Origin: JAEUIE01 sp047602475
GTDB taxonomy: Bacteria > Planctomycetota > Planctomycetia > Gemmatales > HRBIN36
Assembly (NCBI GenBank): GCA_047602475.1
Contig: JASGHE010000002.1
Coordinates: forward strand, 744,001-808,000
Direction of reading: 5' to 3'
DNA length: 64,000 bases
Shown here: piece after piece, positions 18,483 to 27,009 of the stretch
Layout: each line of letters starts with the position of its first letter
Numbering within the stretch: the first letter of the stretch is position 1
The notes under the pieces: generated by a model
The model's database searches: none
What the model was told of the DNA's origin: nothing
The model's input: the letters and a program-made list of their open reading frames with translations, nothing else
Position numbers and translations under genes: made by a program

Positions 18483-20086
18483 GTCCATCCGCTGGCGGCT
18501 GTTACTCTGGTACGCCGCCATGCTGCTGGTGGTGATCGTAGGATTTGCGACTTATCTATATTGGAGACGCGGAGCGGGCAGCGATTCAGCAGTTCGATGT
18601 TCGTCTCGAGGGGGCTGCCCGATATCTTGACGCGGCACTCAGGCCGTTTCCGATGCGGGCTATGTTGCGAACCAGACCGATGGAGATGCCGGACGGTTCC
18701 TTCGCCATGCCGCCCCGTGATGGTATGTCCCGAGACGGTTTCCCACCGCTGGACGGTCCCCCCCGTGACTTCAACGAGAAAGGCCCTCCCGACAAGCGAT
18801 CTCCCGATAAGCGTGGCTTTGACGGAGATCGTCGCCCGCCTGAGAAAGATCGTGGGCCGCCCGATGGAGAGCGCAGGGGGCCTCCCATGCGCGATATGGA
18901 ACGAATGCGACGGGATCTGACGCTTCGCTCCATATCCGAAAGCGATAACAACAAAGAACCCCTTTTCTTCACCATCTTCCGTGATGATGGTTCTATTTTC
19001 AAGTCTGTGGACGATCCTTTTGGTACTCGGGATGCAAAAGTTCTCGAAAGCCGATTGCACAACGAAGAAACAGCAGTCTTCTTCACTTCTGCAACGTCCC
19101 GGCAAGTCATCTATCGTGGCCCGGAACGGAGTTTGATTCTGGTGGGAGTCTCGACACGATCCGAACAGGCCCGGCTGGATACCTTGCTGTACCAACTCAT
19201 TGGCAGCGGACTATTGGCCCTGTCGCTGGGCCTTCTGGGCAGTTGGTTCATCTCCGGACGCATCAGGAAACCGCTGCATACCATTGCTACCACAGCGTCG
19301 CATCTTTCCGCTGCCAACCTCGATGAGCGCATCGATACCAGCAAAGTCGATACCGAACTCGTCGAAGTGGCCGGCGTGCTGAACGATGCTTTTGATCGTC
19401 TCGAATCAGCCTTCCAGCGGCAATCCCAGTTCACCGCTGACGCCGGTCATGAACTTCGCACACCGCTGGCGGTGCTGCACACCAACCTGGAACTGGCTCT
19501 GTCTCGGCCACGCAAGGAAGCGGAGTATCGGGAAACGCTTGAGAACTGCCTGGCCACCTCCACCAAGATGCGATCGCTGATCGATGCGCTCCTGATGTTA
19601 TCTCGTGCCGATGCCGGGCAGTTGCAAGCCAATTTCCTGTCCATCGACCTTCGTGATGTGGTGGAGCACTGTGTCGCCCAACATCAATCCAAATCACAGA
19701 CTATCCAAGTTCGAGCAAGCCTGCCTGACAGCAAGATCATGATCAACGGTGACAAAACGCTGTTGAGCATGGTGCTGAACAATCTCATCACCAATTCGCT
19801 CAGGCACACCCATGATGATGGCCATGTGACGGTCTATGTCAGCATGATGGAAGGCTATGCCCAGGTCATCGTCGAAGACGATGGCATCGGCATCCCGCTC
19901 GAAGCCCAGCCACAACTCTTTGAACGGTTCTTCCGCATCGATCAATCCCGCAACCGTCAGACGGGAGGCTATGGTCTGGGCCTGGCCATCTGCAAAAGCC
20001 TCGTTGAAGCCCATCAGGGAACGATTCGTTGCGAGTCCACCCCCGGCGAGGGGACGAAGTTCATCATTCAATTCCCGGTCGGGTGA
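18475..20086 (+). CDS. sensor histidine kinase with low-complexity sensor region (frameshifted near 5' end)
   Basis: About 536 residues after repair. The first membrane helix (SIRWRLLLWYAAMLLVVIVGFATYLYW) is in frame 1 from ATG 18475; the rest is in frame 2 from about 18566-18575, needing one base removed. The sensor part includes a Pro/Arg/Asp/Gly-rich stretch (about residues 65-140, PPRDGMSRDGF, DKRSPDKRGFD). Then come a second helix (LIGSGLLALSLGLLGSWFI), HAMP, HisKA with phospho-acceptor H325 in DAGHELRTPLAVL, and HATPase with NNLITNSLRH, DDGIGIP and GYGLGLAICKSLVEAH. It should phosphorylate the overlapping regulator. The signal is unknown. Confidence 0.88.
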
Positions 20087-20126
20087 GTATACTGGAGGAA
20101 AGCTCCTTCTCTGGTCGTCGATCAAT

Positions 20127-20693
20127 ATGGAAGCCTTCCTCAAAACACTTCGACATCTTCAGATCATCATCATCGCCCTGGCAGCGGGGCTGATCGTGCT
20201 TGCTGCGGTGATGATCTACATGGTGCTTCACCTGAAGCCTGCGGGTTTCATTGGCGGTCAGGGACCCCAGTGGAACGGTGTGCCGCTGCTGACGGCGCTG
20301 TTCCTGGGCATCGGCGCTCTCAACTTGTTCCTTTCCTTTGTCATCCCGCTGCTCATCTTGAAGACACAGACCGCACAATGGGCGAAGCAAGCCAAGCCCA
20401 TTGAAGGCGAGTTGACCACGTGGGAAACCAGTGATCTTACCTGGCTCGATCGGGTGCCCACGGAGACTCTCTCGAAATTACTGACGATCTTTCAATCGAG
20501 CCGCATCGTAGCGGTGGCCCTTTGCGAAGCAGCAGGCATGATGTGCGTCATTGCTTATCTGCTGGAAGCTCACCTGCCGTCTCTGGTGATGGTAGGTATC
20601 TCCATCGCCTTGATGCTGATACGGGTGCCGACACAGTCGACGCTGAGCAACTGGGTTTTCGGGCATATCGAACAACTGAAGCTGGCGAAGTGA
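20127..20693 (+). CDS. hypothetical membrane protein, 188 aa
   Basis: Four hydrophobic helices are visible: LQIIIIALAAGLIVLAAVMI, PLLTALFLGIGALNLFLSF, a shorter one around VAVALCEAAGMMCVIAYLL and LVMVGISIALMLI. No family is recognised. ATG 20127 lies 40 bases after the histidine kinase stop on the same strand, so it may belong to the same transcript. The open frame upstream of 20127 is out-of-frame kinase sequence. Confidence 0.7.
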   Translation: MEAFLKTLRHLQIIIIALAAGLIVLAAVMIYMVLHLKPAGFIGGQGPQWNGVPLLTALFLGIGALNLFLSFVIPLLILKTQTAQWAKQAKPIEGELTTWETSDLTWLDRVPTETLSKLLTIFQSSRIVAVALCEAAGMMCVIAYLLEAHLPSLVMVGISIALMLIRVPTQSTLSNWVFGHIEQLKLAK

Positions 20694-20810
20694 TTGTCGG
20701 TTCTGCAGTTCGTGAGCGACAGACGAGAATGAGAATATCAAGTTTTTGCTTGGCATCCTTTCGCCTCACCCTTTAGACTTGATCGGTCAGCATCATCTGT
20801 GAAGTTACTC

Positions 20811-21176
20811 ATGATTCTTGGTCTACGCACCGCCATTTATCCAACGAACGACATAATCCAGGGCAAAGCCTGGTATAGCAAGGTACTGGGAATAGAGCCA
20901 TACTTCGATCAGTCTTTTTATGTGGGCTTCTCCGTGGGCGGCTTCGAGCTGGGCTTGATTCCTGATGGACAGCCCGGTGTCACCGGCGTGCAAGCCTATT
21001 GGGGCGTCGCAAACGCTGACGCTGAAGTGGCCCGGCTGGTCAGCCTTGGGGCGGTGGTCCACGAACCGGTCAAGGATGTGGGTGAAGGCATTAAGGTCGC
21101 CGGCCTGCTTGATCCCTTTGGCAATCTCTTCAGCATCATCGAGAATCCGCATTTCAAAGTGAGTGAGGTCAAATGA
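20811..21176 (+). CDS. VOC-family (glyoxalase-like) protein
   Basis: 121 residues, one beta-alpha-beta-beta-beta pair: GLRTAIYPTNDIIQGKAWYSKVLG at the start and VAGLLDPFGNLFSIIENPHF at the end, as in vicinal-oxygen-chelate proteins of the bleomycin-resistance/glyoxalase superfamily. The metal-ligand residues are only partly visible (the final E in IIENP). The ATG at 20811 is preceded by an in-frame GTG at 20799. Its stop overlaps the SPFH gene start by four bases (ATGA), so it leads a three-gene operon. Confidence 0.8.
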   Translation: MILGLRTAIYPTNDIIQGKAWYSKVLGIEPYFDQSFYVGFSVGGFELGLIPDGQPGVTGVQAYWGVANADAEVARLVSLGAVVHEPVKDVGEGIKVAGLLDPFGNLFSIIENPHFKVSEVK

Positions 21177-22082
21177 GTATGTTCCCCTACTTCAAAGGTC
21201 AGCCGACCGATTTCATCCTACGCTACACCGGCGGTGCTCTTCGCAGCAGCGGGCTGGGGCAGGCTTTCTTCTACTGGCACTATAACACTCAGGTTGTCGC
21301 CGTCCCGACGCAAAGTCAGGACGCCAGCTTCGTCTTCAATGAACTCACCAAGGACTTTCAGGAAGTGACACTCCAGGGCCAGGTCACCTTCCGCATCAAG
21401 CATCCGAAACTGACAGCCGGCATGTTCAACTTCACCATCAAGCCTGAAACTTACGAATACCTCAGTGAGGATCGAGACAAGCTGGGAAAGAGATTGACCA
21501 ATCTGGTGCAGATCGAAACCCGTGCTGAGGTCTCGCAAAGAACCTTGCAGGAACTGCTTCGGGACGCTTCCCAGCTCAGTGGAACAGTATCAGAACGATT
21601 ACGAGCAGGTTCACTGTTAAGCGCCCTGGGAGTCGAACTACTCAGCGCTGACTTCCTTTCGGTACGAGCGACGCCTGAAGTGGGAAAAGCCCTGGAAGCT
21701 GAACTACGTGAAGCCCTGTTACGCAAGGCCGATGAAGCGATCTACGCCCGGCGTGCTGCTGCGGTCGATGAAGAAAAGCAGCATCAAAGAGAAGGAACTT
21801 GCTTCCGACAAGGCTCTCGAAGAACAGCGTAAGGACCTGATCGCTCTGCAGGGTGCCAACGCCCTGACCGAAGCGGAGAACGCCGCCAAGGCTCGTGAAG
21901 TCTCTGCGGAAGCCGAGGCCAAGGCTGCGGAGATGAACCTGGTGGTTTACAAGGATCTGGAACCCCGCAAGATGCTGGCCTACGCCATCAAGGAACTCAG
22001 CACCGCCAAGATCGGCAACTTAACCATCACCACAGAAATGCTGGCAAGCATCCTGGGCACCGACACCGGCAAGAATAAATAA
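21173..22082 (+). CDS. SPFH/band-7 domain protein without membrane anchor (frameshifted)
   Basis: About 302 residues after repair. The SPFH-like domain covers about 20-190 (VVAVPTQSQDASFVFNELTKDFQEV, then LGVELLSADFLSVRATPEVGKALEAELREALLRKADEA), followed by an Ala/Glu-rich coiled coil (ALTEAENAAKAREVSAEAEAKAAEM) and a C-terminal segment. There is no hydrophobic N-terminal anchor, unusual for flotillin/stomatin types. The break is at 21775-21778, where AAAA should be AAA: AVDEE-SSIKEKELASDKAL. It is followed after 3 bases by an NAD-kinase-like gene. Role: probably an oligomeric scaffold; the partner is unknown. Confidence 0.8.
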
Positions 22083-22085
22083 GCC

Positions 22086-23033
22086 ATGCTTGCCCCCAAC
22101 TACCAGAAAGTCGTTATCGTCACCCGCAAGACCATGCTCGATGAGCTGGTCGAACGGCATGGCACGCGCGACCAGGCGGCCTTCCTTCTCAAACAACGTG
22201 GTCAATCCATCGACGACGTCGAAGACGCTCATCATCACTACACCGATGCATTAAAGAAACTCAAAGCAGCTATTCCCTCCTCGGTTCGCCAGCAGATCGT
22301 CGAGCGCAATTTCCTTCCCAACTTCCTCTTCAGTCCTCATGATCTTGTCGTTACCCTGGGCCAGGATGGGCTGGTCGTCAACGCAGCCAAGTACCTGCAA
22401 GAGCAACCGATTGTTGCCTTCAATCCCGATCCGAGCCGATTCGATGGGGTGCTGATTCCGTTTACGATGAACACAGCGAAAGCCTCCCTCGCGGCGGCGC
22501 TCTTCGACAAACTACCGATGAAGCAGATCACCATGGCACGTGCCCATCTCGACGATGGCCAAACACTTGATGCGGTCAACGATCTCTTCGTCGGCATTCA
22601 GGGCCACGCTTCGGCTCGCTATCAGCTCGGCTTCCGCAAGAAGACCGAAGAGCAGTCCTCCAGCGGCATCATCATCTCGACCGGGGCCGGCTCCACAGGC
22701 TGGTTCCGTTCCATTGTTACCGGTGCCTATGGTGTAGCGGGCGGTTTCGTCGAGCAAAAGAAGCTGGTTGATTTCAAAGACAAGTACCGCTTCGACATGG
22801 AAGCCAACGAACTGCGATTCAGCGTCCGTGAGCCGTTCATCAGCAACACGTCGAAGGCTGAAATGATCTATGGCCGCATTCAGGGGCGAGACACGTTGGA
22901 GATCATCTCCCGCATGCCCCAGCGTGGCATCATCTTCAGCGATGGCATGGAAACCGACTTCATCAAGTTCGAAAGCGGCATGCGGGCCAAGATCACCGTC
23001 GCCCAGCGGAAGGTACATCTGTTCTGGAAGTAG
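22086..23033 (+). CDS. NAD(+)/NADH kinase-like protein
   Basis: 315 residues. LGQDGLV (91-97) corresponds to the GGDGT motif of ATP-NAD kinases, and IIISTGAGSTGWFRSI to the TGSTAY-like segment. The central FNPDPSRFDGVLIPF is atypical, so the substrate may not be NAD. Start ATG 22086 is 3 bases past the SPFH gene, implying a joint transcript with the SPFH and VOC genes. The TAG stop codon (23031-23033) is the first three bases of an inverted repeat. Confidence 0.75.
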   Translation: MLAPNYQKVVIVTRKTMLDELVERHGTRDQAAFLLKQRGQSIDDVEDAHHHYTDALKKLKAAIPSSVRQQIVERNFLPNFLFSPHDLVVTLGQDGLVVNAAKYLQEQPIVAFNPDPSRFDGVLIPFTMNTAKASLAAALFDKLPMKQITMARAHLDDGQTLDAVNDLFVGIQGHASARYQLGFRKKTEEQSSSGIIISTGAGSTGWFRSIVTGAYGVAGGFVEQKKLVDFKDKYRFDMEANELRFSVREPFISNTSKAEMIYGRIQGRDTLEIISRMPQRGIIFSDGMETDFIKFESGMRAKITVAQRKVHLFWK

Positions 23034-23136
23034 GGCACGCTGTGCGTGCCTCCCAATGACAATATCGTGTCACAATGCTTAGAGATAGTCGTTGTGATGA
23101 GACCCTGCCGTGGTGAGGCACGCACAGCGTGCCCTA
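23031..23136. repeat. perfect 22-bp inverted repeat between convergent genes
   Basis: The first arm (23031-23052) starts TAGGGCACGCTGTGCGTGCC and its exact reverse complement ends at 23136; 62 bases lie between. The outermost TAG of each arm is the stop codon of the flanking gene on that side. Each arm is itself near-palindromic (GGCACGC/GCGTGCC). It probably also works as a bidirectional terminator. Confidence 0.85.
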
Positions 23137-24311
23137 CGAGACCAGGCAATTTCGGTTCAGCTCGCTCAGGTTCTTGCACCCCATCAATCCCAGTGACAGA
23201 TCGAAATCAGCCAGCAGGTTGGACATCACCTGTACGATGCCGTTGCTGCCATCGAGTGCCAGGCCGTAAGCATAAGGTCGGGCCACCAAGACAGCCTTCG
23301 CCCCCAGGCACAACGCCTTGACCACATCCGCACCCCGGCGAATGCCGCTGTCGAACAACACTGGCATCTTGCCCTGAACTGCATCCACTACGCCAGGCAG
23401 CGCGTCCAGGGTAGCGATTGACCCATCGAGCTGTCTGCCACCATGATTGGAGACAATGATGCCTGACATTCCCAGGTCAATCGCCTTCCTGGCATCATCA
23501 GGATGCAGCACGCCTTTGAGCAGGATTGGCAGCTTAGTCTGTTCACGCAGCCATTTCAGATGATCCCACGTCAGCGCAGGGTTCGAGAAGACCTGACCAA
23601 ACGTTTCAATGGCTTTGATCGGGTGCAGCCGAGGATCGCCACCAACCATTTGCTGGAACACCGGATCGGTGAAGTAATTGGCCAGCCCCATGCCTTGAAG
23701 GAACGGCAAGTAGGCGTTCTGGAGATCACGTTCCCGCCAGGCAAGAAGATAGGTATCAAGGGTGACGACGATGGCAGAATAGCCTGCCTGCTCAGCCCGC
23801 TGCACGAAGCTGGTGGCCATCTCCTGCTTGGCCGGCCAGTAGAGTTGGAACCAGCGGTGACTCTCTCCCGAAGCCTTGGCAACTTCCTCGATCGACTTCG
23901 ATGCGGCGGTGCTGAGGACGATTGGCATATTGAGTTGAGCCGCAGCCTTGGCGACGGCGACTTCGGCTTCAGGATGCACAATACTCAGCACGCCCACAGG
24001 GCCGAGAAGTAGTGGAGACGCAAGACGATGGCCGAACAGTTCGACGCTGAGATTGCGCTGCAGAACATTGCGCAAGAAGCGAGGCACGATGCGCCACTTC
24101 TTGAAGGCATCACGGTTGGCCCGTGCGGTGTCTTCCTCCCCGTGCTGCCCGCAACGTAGCCAAAGGCTTGTGGCGTCATCCTGGCTTGTGCCTGACGTTC
24201 CAGTTCTTCGTAGGAAAGGGGGATCGTGGGAAGCTTGCCATTGAGGCCTTCCATGTAGATACCCATCTGACGGCTGATACCCCACGATGGGGAGATTGGT
24301 TGGTCGGGCAT
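23134..24311 (-). CDS. FMN-dependent alpha-hydroxy acid dehydrogenase/oxidase (lactate type, frameshifted)
   Basis: 392 residues after repair. Members oxidise L-2-hydroxy acids such as lactate with FMN. N-terminus MPDQPISPSWGISRQMG from ATG 24311, then SYEELERQAQARMTPQAFGYVAGS, the standard entry. The family core follows: SPLLLGPVGVLS, FQLYWPAKQEM, VVTLDTYLLAWRERDLQN, LKGVLHPDDAR and the FMN/active-site HGGRQLDG and DSGIRRGADVVKAL. The frame breaks at the CCCC of 24138-24141 (GGGG on the coding strand), where one more G restores AGSTGEEDTARANR. Lactate versus another hydroxyacid, and oxidase versus dehydrogenase, cannot be decided here. Confidence 0.85.
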
Positions 24312-24502
24312 GTATTTAGTCCTGAATGCTTGGTCCTGAGTGCTGAGCGTTGCAGCACAGGTTAACCATCGTAACCTTCCTTACAGCGTTGACAATGAGA
24401 AAACGATGACTTCAGGCTCTCTTCATGTAGTGCGCTGTATCTTCTTGTTCATAGCTGGTGTAAACTAGCTTTGTTCGATCATCACTTTTCGGGAGCCTGA
24501 CT

Positions 24503-25166
24503 ATGCCTTCTTCATTGACGTCATTTCCTCGACGCAACTTCCTGGCAGGCCTCGGTCTGGCGGGATTAGCCTTCTACACACCCGGCGTGATGGCGGAGGA
24601 ACTGACAAAAACACCGAAGATGACGGAAGGACCATTCTATCCAGATAAGCTGCCACTCGATACTGACAATGACTTGATCATCATCAACGATCAACTGACC
24701 CCTGCTGTCGGCGAGATCACTCACCTTTCAGGCAAGATCCTGACGGCCAGTGGCAGCCCGATCCGAAACGCCACCGTCGAAATCTGGCAGGTCGATCATC
24801 ACGGCGCCTACCTGCACAGTGGCACGGGCAACAAAGATAAGCGAGACAAGAACTTCCAGGGCTTCGGCAAGTTTCTCACCAGTTCCACCGGCGAGTACTA
24901 CTTCCGAACCATTAAGCCTGTACCGTATCCGGGCCGTACGCCACACATCCACATGATGGTGAAGATACCCGGTCAGCCCAAGTTCTGTACCCAGTGCTTC
25001 ATCAAGGGCGAAGTCGCAGAACGAACGGGATGGAGTGCTACGGGGTATTAAGGATGCCAAGCAGCGAGAGTCGGTCATTGTTGACTTTGCGCCGATTCCC
25101 AACTCCAAACTGAAAGAAGTCGCTGCCAACTTTAATGTGGTGCTTGGTTACACGCCGCCGGGATAG
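24503..25166 (+). CDS. Tat-exported intradiol ring-cleavage dioxygenase (frameshifted)
   Basis: 220 residues after repair. A twin-arginine signal RRNFLAGLGLAGLAFYTPGVMA leads to an intradiol dioxygenase of the protocatechuate/catechol type: TEGPFYPDKLP, VEIWQVDHHGAYLHSG, and the Fe(III) ligands in VPYPGRTPHIHMMV (Tyr and two His). These enzymes cleave catechols between the hydroxyls. The frame breaks at about 25021-25029; removing one base gives DGVLRGIKDAKQRESVIVDF and ends at the TAG of 25164-25166 (VVLGYTPPG). No other aromatic-degradation gene is nearby, as is common for the exported planctomycete forms. Confidence 0.85.
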
Positions 25167-25176
25167 TTGCCATAAC

Positions 25177-25240
25177 GCTCCGCGTGATGGGGCAGAAAGC
25201 CTTAACAGCTAGTTCAATGCTCCTCACGCGGAGCGTGAGG
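25177..25240. repeat. CACGCGGAGCGTGA-type palindrome pair
   Basis: GCTCCGCGTGA at 25177-25187 and TCACGCGGAGCGTGAGG around 25223-25239, followed by GTCTACCAT. The same palindrome with the same GTCTACCAT tail is at 34536-34560, next to another secreted-protein gene. Confidence 0.65.
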
Positions 25241-25254
25241 TCTACCATATCAGC

Positions 25255-26643
25255 ATGAAGTCCTTCCCCCCTCTGATCATCATCAATGCCGTCGGCATGA
25301 CCAGTCGTTTGCTGGCTCATGCACCCAGGCTCCAGGCACTGGCGAAATCAGGCTGGTCACGCACCCTGCGGGAAACGCTGCCCGCTGTCACCTGCACCGC
25401 CCAGGCTTCACTCCTCACCGGGAAGCCGCCGAGCGAGCATGGCATCGTCGCCAATGGCTGGCTCTTTCGTGACACCATGGAAGTCCGGTTCTGGCAACAG
25501 TCGAACCGGCTGATCGAAGCTGAACCGTTCTATGTCACCGCCAGGCGGGAAGCGGAGAAGGAAGGTCGGCGGTTTCGTTGTGCCAAGCTCTTCTGGTGGT
25601 TCAATCAGGGGGCAGATGTCGAGTTCAGCGTTACTCCCAAACCCTTCTACGGAGCTGATGGCAACAAGGCGTTCGGCATCAGTGGCCAGCCTGAAGGGTT
25701 GTGCGAAGGAATCGAAAAGGAGATTGGCAAGTTCCCTTTTCCCTCATTCTGGGGTCCTAACTCCGGCCTCAAGAGCACTGCCTGGATTGCTCAGTGTGCA
25801 GCGAAGGTAGTGCGAGATCATCAGCCTGAGTTGTCGCTGGTCTATCTGCCTCACCTCGATTATGAACCGCAGCGCCGTGGCCCCAGTGGCTGCGATATGA
25901 AGAAATACGTAGGAGAGTTGGATGATTCGCTGCAACCTCTGCTCGATACTGCGAAACAAATCGGTGCCCGCTTCTGGGTCGTCAGCGAGTATGGCCACTG
26001 TGATGTCGATCAACCGGTCTATCTGAACCGTGAACTGCGTCAGGCAGGCTGGCTGCAAGTTCGGCTGGGACCCTTCGGCGAGCAACTGGAGACGTTTGCC
26101 AGCGAGGCGTTCGCTGTCTGCGATCATCAGTTGGCCCATGTCTATGTTCGTCGGCCAGAGATGATTCAACCCATTCGGGACAGGTTGGCGTGTCTTTCCG
26201 GTGTGGGTCGTGTCCATATCGGCGAGGAACGGGCAGAGATCGGACTGAATCATCCACGCTCAGGCGAGATCGTGGTGCTCTCGAAACCCAACGCCTGGTT
26301 CGCCTATCCCTTCTGGCTCGAAGATCGTCTGGCTCCTGACTATGCCCGCTGCATCGATATTCACCGCAAACCGGGGTTCGATCCCTGTGAACTCTTCTTC
26401 GATCCAAAATTGCTCTGGCCGATAGGACGGGCCATCCGACGATTGATTCAGAAGAAGCTGGGCTTCCGCACACTTTTCGATGTCATTCCCTTCGATGGCA
26501 ACCTGGTGCGGGGCAGTCACGGGCTGGCTGCTACTCACGAAGAGGATCGCCCCATTCTTTTTGGAACCGGTGCCGAGCCGGGAACAAACCTGTCGATGCT
26601 CGATGTGAAGGAACTGGTACTACAGGCACTTCGAAGTATATAA
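25255..26643 (+). CDS. alkaline-phosphatase superfamily nucleotide pyrophosphatase/phosphodiesterase
   Basis: 462 residues. The N-terminal LIIINAVGMTSRLLAHAPRLQALAKSG and PAVTCTAQASLLTGKPPSEHGIVANGWLF carry the catalytic-threonine region of type I phosphodiesterases, where T of the TCTAQ segment is the nucleophile. Later metal-ligand segments are YLPHLDYEPQRRGP, FWVVSEYGHCDV and GSHGL. No signal peptide, so probably cytoplasmic. The substrate is unknown. A hairpin terminator follows at 26650. Confidence 0.85.
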   Translation: MKSFPPLIIINAVGMTSRLLAHAPRLQALAKSGWSRTLRETLPAVTCTAQASLLTGKPPSEHGIVANGWLFRDTMEVRFWQQSNRLIEAEPFYVTARREAEKEGRRFRCAKLFWWFNQGADVEFSVTPKPFYGADGNKAFGISGQPEGLCEGIEKEIGKFPFPSFWGPNSGLKSTAWIAQCAAKVVRDHQPELSLVYLPHLDYEPQRRGPSGCDMKKYVGELDDSLQPLLDTAKQIGARFWVVSEYGHCDVDQPVYLNRELRQAGWLQVRLGPFGEQLETFASEAFAVCDHQLAHVYVRRPEMIQPIRDRLACLSGVGRVHIGEERAEIGLNHPRSGEIVVLSKPNAWFAYPFWLEDRLAPDYARCIDIHRKPGFDPCELFFDPKLLWPIGRAIRRLIQKKLGFRTLFDVIPFDGNLVRGSHGLAATHEEDRPILFGTGAEPGTNLSMLDVKELVLQALRSI

Positions 26644-26649
26644 ATACAC

Positions 26650-26677
26650 ACAGGTAAGCGAATTACCGCTTACCTGT
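26650..26677. terminator. hairpin between convergent genes
   Basis: ACAGGTAAGCG and CGCTTACCTGT form an 11-bp stem around AATTAC. The downstream T tract is weak (TCGATCTTCTTC), and the site lies between the phosphodiesterase and the 27-residue gene, so it may serve both strands. Confidence 0.6.
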
Positions 26678-26719
26678 CGATCTTCTTCATCCATATTCAC
26701 GGCGTCACATCAGCAAGGC

Positions 26720-26803
26720 TTACTTGCGATGGCGGATCTTCGCGCGCATACGTCGTTTCTTGCTGCCAACCTTCCGTCGGCCTTTACCTCTTCGCCGTGC
26801 CAT
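26720..26803 (-). CDS. 27-residue basic protein, AURKAIP1/COX24-like (putative small ribosomal protein)
   Basis: Reads MARRRGKGRRKVGSKKRRMR followed by AKIRHRK and stop. It is almost entirely Arg/Lys/Gly, and the KKRRMRAKIRHRK end matches the AURKAIP1/COX24-type motif of tiny bacterial proteins thought to bind the ribosome. AGGAG (minus strand) lies about 8 bases upstream of the ATG. It is too short for normal gene callers, but the good ribosome-binding site, composition and terminator argue for a real gene. Confidence 0.7.
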   Translation of the reverse strand: MARRRGKGRRKVGSKKRRMRAKIRHRK

Positions 26804-27009
26804 TCGTCAATCTCCTAGCGGCTATTTGCCCCTTGTTTATTCGAGACTGTTCATACTAGCGAGAACCGGGATATCGACAATACGGGTCTTCAGGAGAATC
26901 ATGCCAGATTCTTTACTTCTCCGAGGATGTCCCCACTGTTCCTGTTCTATCGCTTGTTTTAGGATACTCCTTCACAACGACGTTTTGTATGCTCTGGAAG
27001 GAAAGATCG

